Assembly: GCF_008327685.1 (NCBI RefSeq)
Contig: NZ_BDDE01000010.1
Location: 434,001-498,000 of the forward strand
DNA from: Actinomadura sp. K4S16
Lineage (GTDB): Bacteria; Actinomycetota; Actinomycetes; Streptosporangiales; Streptosporangiaceae
DNA: 64,000 bases
Direction: 5' to 3'
Shown: piece by piece, positions 41,632 to 49,428 of the stretch
How positions within the stretch are numbered: the stretch's first letter is position 1
How the letters are laid out: every line of letters starts with the position of its first letter
Translations under genes and position numbers: made by a program
The notes under the pieces: generated by a model
Told to the model about the DNA's origin: nothing
Seen by the model: the letters and a program-made list of their open reading frames with translations, nothing else
Database searches by the model: none

Positions 41632-42803
41632 TTGCCCTCCTCCACGGCGGCCGCGTCGGACTGGCCCGGACCGGCCACCTCGGCGCCCATGCTGCCCATG
41701 CCGCCGGTGCCCTCGGCCAGCTCCGCCTTCCGCTGCCGGGACGGCCACAGCCCCTCCGGACGGAAGATCATCATCGCCACGAGCGCCGCACCGAAGATCA
41801 GCATCCGGTAGTCGTGCAGGAACCGGAACCGCTCGGGCAGCCACGCCAGCACCGCCGCGCCCAGCATGACGCCCGGAAGGTTGCCGGAACCGCCCAGCAC
41901 CACGCCGGCCAGGATCAGCGCCGACACCAGGAACTCGAAGTTCTGCGGGTTGATCGAGGTGATCTGCGCGGCGAACACCACGCCGCCGCTGCCGCCGATC
42001 GCCGCACCGATCGCGAACGCCGCCAGCTTGAACTTGAACGTCGGCACGCCCATCAGCTCCGCCGCGTCCTCGTCCTCCCGGATCGACGCCCACGCGCGTC
42101 CCACCCGCGACCGCTCCAGCCGCTTCACGAAGATGATCGCGAGGACGATGAACAGCAGCAGCAGGTAGTAGTACGGCCGCGCGTCCAGCAGCCCGTACTT
42201 CAGCGGCTGCACACCGAGGATCTCGAACTCCGACAGCGACGGCGGGTGCGGGATCTCCTGCACGCCGCGCGGCCCGTTCACGAACGAGCTGTTGTTCGCC
42301 GTCCGCTTGACGATCTCACCGAAGCCGAGCGTGACGATCGCCAGGTAGTCGCCGCGCAGCCGCAGCGTCGGCGCCCCGAGGATGACCCCCGCCAGCGCCG
42401 AGAACCCGATCGCCAGCCCCAGCGACTCCCAGAAGTTCCACCCGTAGCGCGTCGCGAAGATGGCCATCGTGTAGCCGCCGACCGCGTAGAACGCCACGTA
42501 CCCGAGGTCCAGGAGGCCGGCCATGCCGACCACCACGTTCAGCCCGATCGCCAGCAGCACGTAGATCGCGATCTGGCTGCTCAGCATCGACGCCCAGTCG
42601 CTGCCGCTCGGCGCCATGAACGAGCCGATCGCCTCGCTCGGCAGCAGCAGCCCGCCGACGACCAGCAGGAGGTACACCACCCAGCGCACCGCGCCGGGGG
42701 CGCCCGCCCACCAGTCGCGCAGCGGGTCCAGGGAGAACATGTCGCGCCGCGAGGCGAGGCCGCCCGCGCCGCCCTTGCCGTTTCCGTTCTTCGTGAGGTT
42801 CAT
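41628..42803 (-). CDS. livM: Branched-chain amino-acid ABC transporter permease LivM
   Basis: The 391-residue protein has an N-terminal charged segment, about 9-10 membrane helices and the LivM hallmark LGAPTLRLRGDYLAIVTLGF followed by EIVKR, plus RVGRAWASIREDEDAAELMG (EAA-like loop contacting the ATPases). An acidic C-terminus ends in AEGTGGMGSMGAEVAGPGQS. It overlaps livH by 4 bp. Confidence 0.95.
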   Translation of the reverse strand: MNLTKNGNGKGGAGGLASRRDMFSLDPLRDWWAGAPGAVRWVVYLLLVVGGLLLPSEAIGSFMAPSGSDWASMLSSQIAIYVLLAIGLNVVVGMAGLLDLGYVAFYAVGGYTMAIFATRYGWNFWESLGLAIGFSALAGVILGAPTLRLRGDYLAIVTLGFGEIVKRTANNSSFVNGPRGVQEIPHPPSLSEFEILGVQPLKYGLLDARPYYYLLLLFIVLAIIFVKRLERSRVGRAWASIREDEDAAELMGVPTFKFKLAAFAIGAAIGGSGGVVFAAQITSINPQNFEFLVSALILAGVVLGGSGNLPGVMLGAAVLAWLPERFRFLHDYRMLIFGAALVAMMIFRPEGLWPSRQRKAELAEGTGGMGSMGAEVAGPGQSDAAAVEEGK

Positions 42804-43765
42804 GCGCGCGCCTGCTGGAGGGACTCACCGAGAATGCCGGTGGGACGGAACATCAGGACAAGGATGAGCACGGAGAACGCGACCACGTCGCGCCACTGGG
42901 ATCCGAAGAAGCTCGAACCGTACATCTCCAGCAACCCGAGGGTGAAGCCGCCCACCAGGGCCCCCCGGATGTTGCCGATGCCGCCGAGCACCGCCGCCGT
43001 GAACGCCTTGATGCCGAGCAGGAAGCCGACGAAGTAGTTCGTGCTCTCGAAGCGCAGGAAGTACAGCGCGGCGGCCACACCGGCCATCACACCGCCGACC
43101 AGGAACGTCACCTGCACGACCCGGTCGATGTTCACGCCCATCAGCACGGCCGTCTCCGGGTCCTGCGCCGTCGAGCGGATGCCCCGGCCGAGCTTCGTGC
43201 GGTTCACGAACTGGTCCAGCGCGACCATCATCAGCACCGCGCCGATGAAGACGATCAGCTGGTCGTTGCGGATCAGGATCGGACCGAAGTCCACGACGTC
43301 GGACAGCTTCTTGAAGTGCTCGTTGACGTCGAGCTTGCCGCCCTCCTTCGACGTCCCGAACACCTTGCTGATGAGCACCGTGCCCATCAGCTGCTGGATG
43401 AAGATCGACGCGCCGATCGCCGAGATCAGCGCCGCGAGTCTCGACGCCCCCCGTTTGCGCAGCGGCCGGTAGGCCGCCACCTCCAGCAGCATCGCGCCGC
43501 CGCCCGCCACCGCGCCGCCGACGACGGCCATGAGCGCCACCACGCCGATCAGCGCGACGCCGCCCACGGCGGACACGTCCAGGGTCCGCACCGTCCACAG
43601 CGCCGCGAACGTGCCGACCATGAAGATGTCGGCGTGCGCGAAGTTGATCAGCCGGAGCACGCCGTAGACCATCGTGTAGCCCAGCGCCAGCAGCGCGTAG
43701 ATCGCGCCCAGCGCCAGGCCGTCGACGGTCGACGGCCAGAATTGATTGATGAAGTCGTCGAGCAC
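42800..43765 (-). CDS. livH: Branched-chain amino-acid ABC transporter permease LivH
   Basis: The 321-residue protein has about eight helices with GLALGAIYALLALGYTMVYG and RLINFAHADIFMVGTFAAL at the start and the EAA loop TKLGRGIRSTAQDPETAVLM. It forms the heterodimeric channel with LivM. The gene follows livJ after 105 bp that hold a strong hairpin, which may lower its expression relative to livJ. Confidence 0.95.
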   Translation of the reverse strand: MLDDFINQFWPSTVDGLALGAIYALLALGYTMVYGVLRLINFAHADIFMVGTFAALWTVRTLDVSAVGGVALIGVVALMAVVGGAVAGGGAMLLEVAAYRPLRKRGASRLAALISAIGASIFIQQLMGTVLISKVFGTSKEGGKLDVNEHFKKLSDVVDFGPILIRNDQLIVFIGAVLMMVALDQFVNRTKLGRGIRSTAQDPETAVLMGVNIDRVVQVTFLVGGVMAGVAAALYFLRFESTNYFVGFLLGIKAFTAAVLGGIGNIRGALVGGFTLGLLEMYGSSFFGSQWRDVVAFSVLILVLMFRPTGILGESLQQARA

Positions 43766-43786
43766 CTTCGGTCGCCTTCGTCAAAA

Positions 43787-43816
43787 GGAGCGGGAGCGCT
43801 GTAGCGCTCCCGCTCC
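43787..43816 (-). terminator. Intra-operon hairpin between livJ and livH
   Basis: GGAGCGGGAGCGC and GCGCTCCCGCTCC form a perfect 13-bp stem with loop TGTA. On the minus strand it is followed by TTTTGACG, so it resembles an intrinsic terminator. Partial stop here would make more substrate-binding protein than permease. Confidence 0.7.
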
Positions 43817-43870
43817 CGCGCCATCAGGGGCCCCCGGGGACCGGGGGCGGGGTCCGGGCGTGGTGACGCC

Positions 43871-45061
43871 CTACGAGACCTTCGCTTCGTTGCTGTTGCC
43901 GAGCAGCGGCAGCTTGTCGTCCTTCACCTCGTAGATGAAGATGTCGTTGACCGCCAGCTCACCGTTGTCGGCGAACTTGATCTGCTTCCCGACGCCCTGG
44001 ATGTCCTCGGTCTTGAGGTAGGTGTTGATGTCCTCCGGCTCGGTCTTGCCGGCCTTGACCGCCTCGATGATCGCCGTCGCGGCGTCGAAGCCCTCGGTCG
44101 AGTAGATCGCGACCTCGGAGTTGTACTTCGCCTTGTAGTCGTCGGCGAACTTCTTGGCCTTCGGGTTCGTCTTGCCCTCGGCGTCGATCAGGCAGCCGCA
44201 GCTCAGCAGCGCGCCCTGCGCGTTCTCCTTGCCGGCGCCCTCGATCAGACCGGTCGCGAGCGAGCCGTCGCCGGACATCATCTTGCCCTTGTAGCCGGCC
44301 TCGCGGAGCTGCTTGAACAGCCGCCCCGCCACCGCGTAGTAGCCGCCGAAGTAGACCGCGTCCGGCTTGAACTGGTTGATCTTGTTGACGGTCGAGGAGT
44401 AGTCCGTCGCCTTGTCGTCCACCGCGTCGGTCTGGGTCTGCGCGCCCTTGGAGCCGGCGGCCTTGGCGATGGCGTCCGCGAGGCCCTTGCCGTAGTCCTG
44501 GTTGTCGGAGACCGTGAAGATCTTCTTCGCCTTCACCGAGTTCACCAGGAAGTTCGCGGCGCCCTCGCTCTGCGCGGCGTCGTCGGCCACGACCCGGTGC
44601 CAGTACTTCCAGCCCTTCTCGCCGAGCGTGATGTTGGTCGCCGACGGCGACACGCTCGGGATCTTGGCCTCTTCCAGGATCGGCGCGACGCTCTGCGACT
44701 CACCCGAGAACGCCGGGCCGACCAGCGCCACGATCTTGTCGTTCTTGACCGCGCCCTGCGCCAGCGTCGTCGCCTGCTCCGGCTTGCCCTGGCTGTCGTA
44801 GGTCTTGAGCTTGATCTTGACCTTGGGGTTCGTGGCGTTGTACTGCTCGACCGCCAGCTGCGCGCCCTGCTTGGGCGGGATCACCAGGCCGGAGTTCTCA
44901 CCGGTCAGGTCACCCATGAACCCGATAGTGACCTCGTTGCCGCTGCCGGAGCCGCCATCGTCGTCACTACAGGCCACGGCGCTGAGCGCGAGCGCCGCGC
45001 TCACCGCAACCGCGCCGGTGATCCTCATCTTGTTGCGCCGCAAGGTGCCCAACCTTTCCAT
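43871..45061 (-). CDS. livJ: Branched-chain amino-acid ABC transporter substrate-binding lipoprotein
   Basis: The 396-residue protein has a signal with lipobox LSAVAC (Cys31), an Asp/Gly/Ser linker, and the periplasmic binding fold I: VTIGFMGDLTGENSGLVIPP, GAQLAVEQYNATNPKVKI, PSVSPSATNITLGEKGW and VSDNQDYGKGLADAIAKAAG. It delivers Leu/Ile/Val or related amino acids to LivHMGF. The start at 45061 has weak ribosome-binding sequence; an ATG at 45028 inside the signal is an alternative. A GlnR-like site lies about 135 bp upstream. Confidence 0.94.
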   Translation of the reverse strand: MERLGTLRRNKMRITGAVAVSAALALSAVACSDDDGGSGSGNEVTIGFMGDLTGENSGLVIPPKQGAQLAVEQYNATNPKVKIKLKTYDSQGKPEQATTLAQGAVKNDKIVALVGPAFSGESQSVAPILEEAKIPSVSPSATNITLGEKGWKYWHRVVADDAAQSEGAANFLVNSVKAKKIFTVSDNQDYGKGLADAIAKAAGSKGAQTQTDAVDDKATDYSSTVNKINQFKPDAVYFGGYYAVAGRLFKQLREAGYKGKMMSGDGSLATGLIEGAGKENAQGALLSCGCLIDAEGKTNPKAKKFADDYKAKYNSEVAIYSTEGFDAATAIIEAVKAGKTEPEDINTYLKTEDIQGVGKQIKFADNGELAVNDIFIYEVKDDKLPLLGNSNEAKVS

Positions 45062-45193
45062 CCGGATCCGGGAGGGGATCGGGTACGAGTGAAGCCCCGA
45101 CGCCGGCGCCTCAGGGGAGGAATCCGGTCACTCGGGGACCAGCTATGTCGTACACCGTCGACCCACCCCAGAACAGGACCCCCGGATCGAAGG

Positions 45194-45209
45194 GTTACTC
45201 GTTCGTTAC
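45194..45209 (-). promoter_or_regulatory. GlnR-like box upstream of livJ
   Basis: On the minus strand GTAAC-GAACGA-GTAAC matches the GlnR a/b half-site spacing (GTnAC-n6-GaAAC). A third weaker half (GGCAC) sits in phase a further 11 bp upstream. It lies 133-148 bp before the start codon. Confidence 0.5.
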
Positions 45210-45331
45210 TCCCCTGTGCCCATCCGACACCATGCATTGCCTGGGACGATTACCGAACGTGACGACCACAGTCCACGCGCGGACCTGCGCTTTGGACCTT
45301 GACAAACCCGGGATGCGACGGCGCCGAGGGG

Positions 45332-45934
45332 TCAGCCCGCGGCGGACTCGTCCTGACCTCCGGAGGCGCCCGCGACGACCGCCTCGGCGACGGCCCGCAT
45401 CGTGAGCCGCCGGTCCATCGAGGTCTTCTGGATCCACCGGAACGCCTCCGGCTCGGACCACCCGTGCGCCTGCTGCAGCAGCCCCTTCGCCCGGTCGACC
45501 ACCTTGCGGGTCTCCAGCCGGTCCTGCAGGCCCGCGACCTCGGCCTCCAGCGCGCGCAGCTCGGTGTACCGGCTCACCGCCATCTCGATCGCCGGCGTCA
45601 GGTCGGTCTTGGAGAACGGCTTGACGAGGTAGGCCATCGCGCCCGCCTCGGTCGCCCGCTGGACGAGCTCGCGCTGGGAGAACGCCGTGAGGATCACCAC
45701 CGGCGCGATCCGCTCGGCGGAGATCCGCTCGGCCGCCGAGATGCCGTCCAGCACCGGCATCTTCACGTCGAGGATCACGAGATCGGGCTTCAGCTCCCCT
45801 GCTAGCCGGACGGCCGTCTCACCGTCACCGGCCTCCCCGACCACGTCGTAGCCGTCCTCCTGAAGCATCTCCTTCAGGTCCAGCCTGATCAGGGCCTCGT
45901 CTTCCGCGATCACAACTCGCCGAGCACTCTCCAC
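45332..45934 (-). CDS. pdtaR: Response regulator with RNA-binding ANTAR domain (PdtaR-type)
   Basis: The product is 200 residues from GTG 45934. The receiver domain begins RRVVIAEDEALIRLDLKEML, with phospho-acceptor D56 in LVILDVKMPVLDG and the conserved Lys in AYLVKPFS. A coiled coil links it to the ANTAR domain (VVDRAKGLLQQAHGWSEPEAF), which binds paired hairpins in mRNA leaders and prevents termination. It pairs with the PdtaS sensor kinase in mycobacteria, and no kinase is adjacent here. It lies next to tRNA-Leu and near pyk. Confidence 0.93.
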   Translation of the reverse strand: MESARRVVIAEDEALIRLDLKEMLQEDGYDVVGEAGDGETAVRLAGELKPDLVILDVKMPVLDGISAAERISAERIAPVVILTAFSQRELVQRATEAGAMAYLVKPFSKTDLTPAIEMAVSRYTELRALEAEVAGLQDRLETRKVVDRAKGLLQQAHGWSEPEAFRWIQKTSMDRRLTMRAVAEAVVAGASGGQDESAAG

Positions 45935-46026
45935 GCCCCCGAGCCTACCGAAACCCGCTACCCTGGTCCCCGTCGCCCCACACCAGGGAGACCGACCGGG
46001 CAAGAAAGGGACATGTCCGGATAAAT

Positions 46027-46110
46027 GCCGGGATGGTGGAACAGGTAGACACGAATCCCTCAAAAGGATTTGTCCGAAAGGGCGTGCGGGTTCGAATCCC
46101 GCTCCCGGTA
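46027..46110 (+). tRNA. tRNA-Leu (anticodon CAA)
   Basis: A class II tRNA of 84 nt. The acceptor arms GCCGGGA and TCCCGGT pair (one G-U at the end). The D arm contains GGTGGAACAGGTAGACAC. The anticodon stem AATCC/GGATT closes the loop CTCAAAA with anticodon CAA. The long variable arm is TGTCCGAAAGGGCG, and the T arm is GCGGGTTCGAATCCCGC. The 3' CCA is not encoded. Confidence 0.96.
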
Positions 46111-46318
46111 CCCATATGCGAGCACTTCTCCTCGCCCCCAAGCATCACGCTGGGGGCGTTGCCGCATCGAGGTGGCGCCTCTACCGCAGGCAACGCACCA
46201 TCGGGAGAACTCCGTCCTTTCGCAAGGCGACGGTTGATATCAGCGGCAGAAGCCACCCATGACCTCCACAGGGAGTGATCAAGGCAGAACTGTCGGTGGT
46301 GGCCGCAAGACTGCGGCC

Positions 46319-47071
46319 ATGTACGATCCGCGACAGCGCCCAGTGGCGCTACGCCTGCTGGCCGCAGGGTTCACCATCGCCGAGGTCCACCGCCAGACCG
46401 GCGTCCCCAAATCCACACTGGGCTACTGGAAGAAACATCCCGAAAAGGCCGCGAGCCGCACCCCTCCTTTATGCCCCCGGTGCCACGACCGGGCGGTCGA
46501 TCCCGCGGCCTACTCCTACCTTCTCGGTCTCTATCTCGGAGATGGGCATCTCGCCCGGCAGCACAACGGCGTCTACCGGCTGGAGATTGCCTGTTCCGAC
46601 GCGTGGCCGGGCTTGATCGACGCGGCGGCCGAGGCAGTGGGGACAGTCCTGTCGTCGCGAGTCGGGCGCCGCCAGAAACCCGGTTGCACGATGGTGGGCT
46701 CGTACTCCAAGCACTGGCCCTGCCTGTTCCCCCAGCACGGGCCTGGGGCGAAGCACACCCGGAAGATCGAGCTGGAGGGGTGGCAGCGGGAGATCGTCGA
46801 CGCGCGCACGGAGGAGTTCGTCCGCGGACTGATCCACTCGGACGGGTGCCGGGTCATCAACCGGGTGCGCAAGCGTCTCCGAGGCGGGGACCGATGGTAC
46901 GAGTACCCCCGCTACAACTTCGCCAACGTGTCGCTGGACATCCAGAGGATGTTCACCGGTGCGCTGGACCGGCTCGGGGTCGAGTGGACGCAGATGAACG
47001 CGCGGAACGTCTCGGTCGCGAAGAGGGAGGCGGTGGCGCGGCTGGACGGGTTCGTCGGGCCGAAGTACTGA
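46319..47071 (+). CDS. Helix-turn-helix / LAGLIDADG homing-endonuclease-like protein
   Basis: The product is 250 residues from ATG 46319, where family members usually begin (MYDPRQRPVALRLL); an ATG at 46259 would add 20 residues. It has an N-terminal helix-turn-helix (about 16-40), a CPRC zinc-knuckle-like piece, and two LAGLIDADG helices: YSYLLGLYLGDGHLARQ (about 66-82) and FVRGLIHSDGCRVIN. The two acidic residues in each motif are retained, so nuclease activity is possible, but many actinobacterial relatives are thought to be DNA-binding only. It stands alone, 208 bp after tRNA-Leu; no intron or intein host is visible. Confidence 0.82.
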   Translation: MYDPRQRPVALRLLAAGFTIAEVHRQTGVPKSTLGYWKKHPEKAASRTPPLCPRCHDRAVDPAAYSYLLGLYLGDGHLARQHNGVYRLEIACSDAWPGLIDAAAEAVGTVLSSRVGRRQKPGCTMVGSYSKHWPCLFPQHGPGAKHTRKIELEGWQREIVDARTEEFVRGLIHSDGCRVINRVRKRLRGGDRWYEYPRYNFANVSLDIQRMFTGALDRLGVEWTQMNARNVSVAKREAVARLDGFVGPKY

Positions 47072-47172
47072 GGGTGCGCGGGTTTCCGGAGCGTCGTGGA
47101 AATGAGACCGGGCGGTGATTAGTGCCCGGTGGGCAAGGTTCTGGGACCGGCCGTGCAGGGGCCGTGGGAGGA

Positions 47173-47212
47173 GCCGGGCACCGCGCGGGGTGCGGGTCGC
47201 GCGGTGCCCGGC
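47173..47212 (-). terminator. pyk terminator
   Basis: GCCGGGCACCGCGCG and its exact complement CGCGCGGTGCCCGGC form a perfect 15-bp stem with a 10-nt loop, 11 bp after the pyk stop. The LAGLIDADG gene is convergent and may share it. Confidence 0.75.
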
Positions 47213-47222
47213 AGGATGGTGG

Positions 47223-48659
47223 TCAGTGCGGGATGGCGATGGCGTCGCCGAGGCTGTGGACGCGGAGGGCGTTCGTCGAGCCGGGCGTGCCGGGGGGCGA
47301 GCCGGCGACGACGACGACCTTGTCGCCCTTCTGGCAGCGGCCGATTTCGAGGAGGGCCTGCTCGACCTGGCGGAACATGGCGTCGGTGTGGTCGACCTGG
47401 GGGACGATGAAGGTCTCGACGCCCCAGACGTGCGCCAGCCTCCCGCGGACGGCGGGCACGGAGGTGAAGGCGAGCAGCGGGATGGGCGAGCGGTAGCGGG
47501 ACAGGCGCCGGGCGGTCTCGCCGGACATGGTGAAGGCGGCGAGGGCCTCGGCGCCGACGATCGCGCCGACCTCGGCGGCGGCGCGGGCGATGGCGCCGCC
47601 GACGGTCTCCGGCATCCGCTCGAGGGTGTGGGTGGCCTGGAGGGAGGCCTGCTCGGCGGTCTGCACGATGCGGCTCATCGTGAGGACGGACTCGATGGGG
47701 TACTGGCCGACGCTGGTCTCGCCGGAGAGCATGACGGCGTCGGCGCCCTCGAAGACGGCGTTGGCGACGTCGGAGGTCTCGGCGCGGGTGGGGCGGGGCG
47801 CGGAGATCATGGATTCGAGCATCTGGGTGGCGACGATGACCGGGCGGGCCTTCTCGCGGCACAGCTCGATGGCGCGCTTCTGGACGATGGGCACCTGTTC
47901 GAGGGGCATCTCGACGCCGAGGTCGCCGCGGGCCACCATGATGCCGTCGAAGGCGGCGACGATCTCGGGGAGCCGCTCGACGGCCTGGGGCTTCTCGATC
48001 TTGCCGATGAGGGGGACGCGGACGCCCTCCTCCTCCATGATCTGGTAGCAGATGTCGGCGTCGGCGGGGGTGCGGACGAAGGAGAGGGCGACGAGGTCGA
48101 CGCCGAGGCGCAGGGCCCAGCGCAGGTCGCGCTCGTCCTTCTCGGTGAGGGCGGGGACGCTGACCGGGACGCCGGGGAGGTTGAGGCCCTTGTTGTCGGA
48201 CACCATGCCGCCGACGGTGACCGTGGTGTTGACGCGGGGGCCGTCGACGGAGGTGACCTTGAGGGCGACGCGGCCGTCGTCGATGAGGACGGTGTCGCCG
48301 GGGCTGACGTCGCCCGGCAGCCCCTCGTAGGTGGTGGACACCTCGCGGCGGGTGCCGGGGACGTCGTCGGTGGTGATGGTGAACTCGTCGCCGAGGGTGA
48401 GCCGTACGGGACCGTCGGGGAAGCGCCCGATGCGGATCTTGGGGCCCTGCAGGTCCGCGAGGATGCCGACGCCGCGCCCGGTGGCGTCGGCGGCGGCGCG
48501 GATCCGGTGGTAGACCTCTTCGTGGACGGCGTGCTCGCCGTGGCTCATGTTGAGGCGGGCGACGTCGATGCCGGCTTCGACGAGGGCGTGGATCTGCTCG
48601 GTGCTGGAGCAGGCCGGACCGATGGTGCTGACGATCTTCGCTCGACGGGTCACGTGCAC
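47223..48659 (-). CDS. pyk: Pyruvate kinase
   Basis: The 478-residue protein makes pyruvate and ATP from phosphoenolpyruvate and ADP. All family landmarks are present: RRAKIVSTIGPACSS at the start, ARLNMSHGEHA, ILADLQGPKIRIGRF, the catalytic MVARGDLGVEMPLEQVPIVQ, PVIVATQMLESMISAPRPTR and AEASDVANAVFEGADAVMLS-like ETSDVANAVFEGADAVMLSG. A C-terminal allosteric domain follows. The GTG at 48659 is used; a GTG two codons inside is equally possible. DasR-like sites precede it by 65-93 bp. Confidence 0.98.
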   Translation of the reverse strand: MHVTRRAKIVSTIGPACSSTEQIHALVEAGIDVARLNMSHGEHAVHEEVYHRIRAAADATGRGVGILADLQGPKIRIGRFPDGPVRLTLGDEFTITTDDVPGTRREVSTTYEGLPGDVSPGDTVLIDDGRVALKVTSVDGPRVNTTVTVGGMVSDNKGLNLPGVPVSVPALTEKDERDLRWALRLGVDLVALSFVRTPADADICYQIMEEEGVRVPLIGKIEKPQAVERLPEIVAAFDGIMVARGDLGVEMPLEQVPIVQKRAIELCREKARPVIVATQMLESMISAPRPTRAETSDVANAVFEGADAVMLSGETSVGQYPIESVLTMSRIVQTAEQASLQATHTLERMPETVGGAIARAAAEVGAIVGAEALAAFTMSGETARRLSRYRSPIPLLAFTSVPAVRGRLAHVWGVETFIVPQVDHTDAMFRQVEQALLEIGRCQKGDKVVVVAGSPPGTPGSTNALRVHSLGDAIAIPH

Positions 48660-48723
48660 AACCGTACTTAGTTACTTGCCGGTACGGATATTCGTGCAGG
48701 ATATGGTCCCCCGGGGTTCACCC

Positions 48724-48752
48724 AGTGGTCTAGGTCAGAGGTCTAGACCACA
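48724..48752. promoter_or_regulatory. Tandem DasR-like (dre) sites upstream of pyk
   Basis: AGTGGTCTAGGTCAGA (48724-48739) and AGAGGTCTAGACCACA (48737-48752) each match 12 of 16 positions of the DasR consensus ACTGGTCTAGACCAGT. The second has the complete GGTCTAGACCA core. The TGGTCTAG/CTAGACCA halves also form an 8-bp inverted repeat. Confidence 0.55.
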
Positions 48753-48762
48753 TGTGGCCGCG

Positions 48763-49320
48763 TCACCGCTTGAACGCCTCCACGGCGGCCTGGCACCACG
48801 CCTTGAGGTCGTCGGGCTTGCGGCTGCTGACCAGGACGTTGGGGCCGTCCTCGCAGATCTGGACCTCCTCGTCCACCCAGGTCGCCCCCGCGTTGCGCAG
48901 GTCGGTCCGCAGGCTCGGCCAGGACGTCATGGTCCGGCCCCGGACGACGTCGGCCTCGATGAGGGTCCAGGAGGCGTGGCAGATCACGGCGACGGGCTTG
49001 CCCGCGTCGAAGAAGGAACGTGCGAACGCGACGGCGTCGGGGTCGGTGCGCAGGAAGTCGGGGTTGGCGACGCCGCCGGGCAGGACGAGGCCGTCGAACT
49101 CGGTGTGCCGGGAGACGTCGACGGTGGTGTCGACGGGGAAGGTGTCGCCCTTGTCCAGGTGGTTGAACGCCTGGAGGCGGCCGGACTGCGTGGAGACCAG
49201 GCGCGGGGTGGCGCCGGCCTGCTCCACGGCCTTCCAAGGCTCGGTCAGTTCGATCTGCTCGGTGCCCTCGGGGGCGCACAGGAAGGCGATGGTCTTGCCC
49301 TGAAGATCGTTGTTAGGCAT
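48763..49320 (-). CDS. DJ-1/PfpI-family protein (type 1 glutamine-amidotransferase-like)
   Basis: The product is 185 residues from ATG 49320, with GGAGGAGACC upstream. The PfpI fold is clear: KTIAFLCAPEGTEQIELTEP (Glu), FDGLVLPGGVANPDFLR and the nucleophile elbow PVAVICHASWTLIEADVVRG (Cys-His). It ends with NVLVSSRKPDDLKAWCQAAV. Family members are proteases, deglycases or glyoxalase-like stress proteins; activity here is unproven. Single gene. Confidence 0.92.
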   Translation of the reverse strand: MPNNDLQGKTIAFLCAPEGTEQIELTEPWKAVEQAGATPRLVSTQSGRLQAFNHLDKGDTFPVDTTVDVSRHTEFDGLVLPGGVANPDFLRTDPDAVAFARSFFDAGKPVAVICHASWTLIEADVVRGRTMTSWPSLRTDLRNAGATWVDEEVQICEDGPNVLVSSRKPDDLKAWCQAAVEAFKR

Positions 49321-49380
49321 GGTCTCCTCCATTTGAGCCGATGGGGTCGGTCAAGTCGGCTCTGTGGCCCCTGCCCGGGA

Positions 49381-49424
49381 ACGCGGGCGGTATGCAGGCT
49401 CCGCGCACGCGGGTGGTATGCAGG
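49381..49424 (+). promoter_or_regulatory. 18-bp direct repeat before an AraC regulator gene
   Basis: ACGCGGGCGGTATGCAGG (49381-49398) recurs as ACGCGGGTGGTATGCAGG (49407-49424) with one mismatch and a 26-bp period, about 2.5 DNA turns. Direct repeats like this are typical binding sites of AraC proteins, so the gene just downstream may control itself. The second copy overlaps the Shine-Dalgarno. Confidence 0.5.
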
Positions 49425-49428
49425 AGGG

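Noticed and set aside
46027..47071. tRNA-integrated genomic island
   Set aside because: No integrase, no duplicated tRNA 3' end and only one gene before the conserved pyk.
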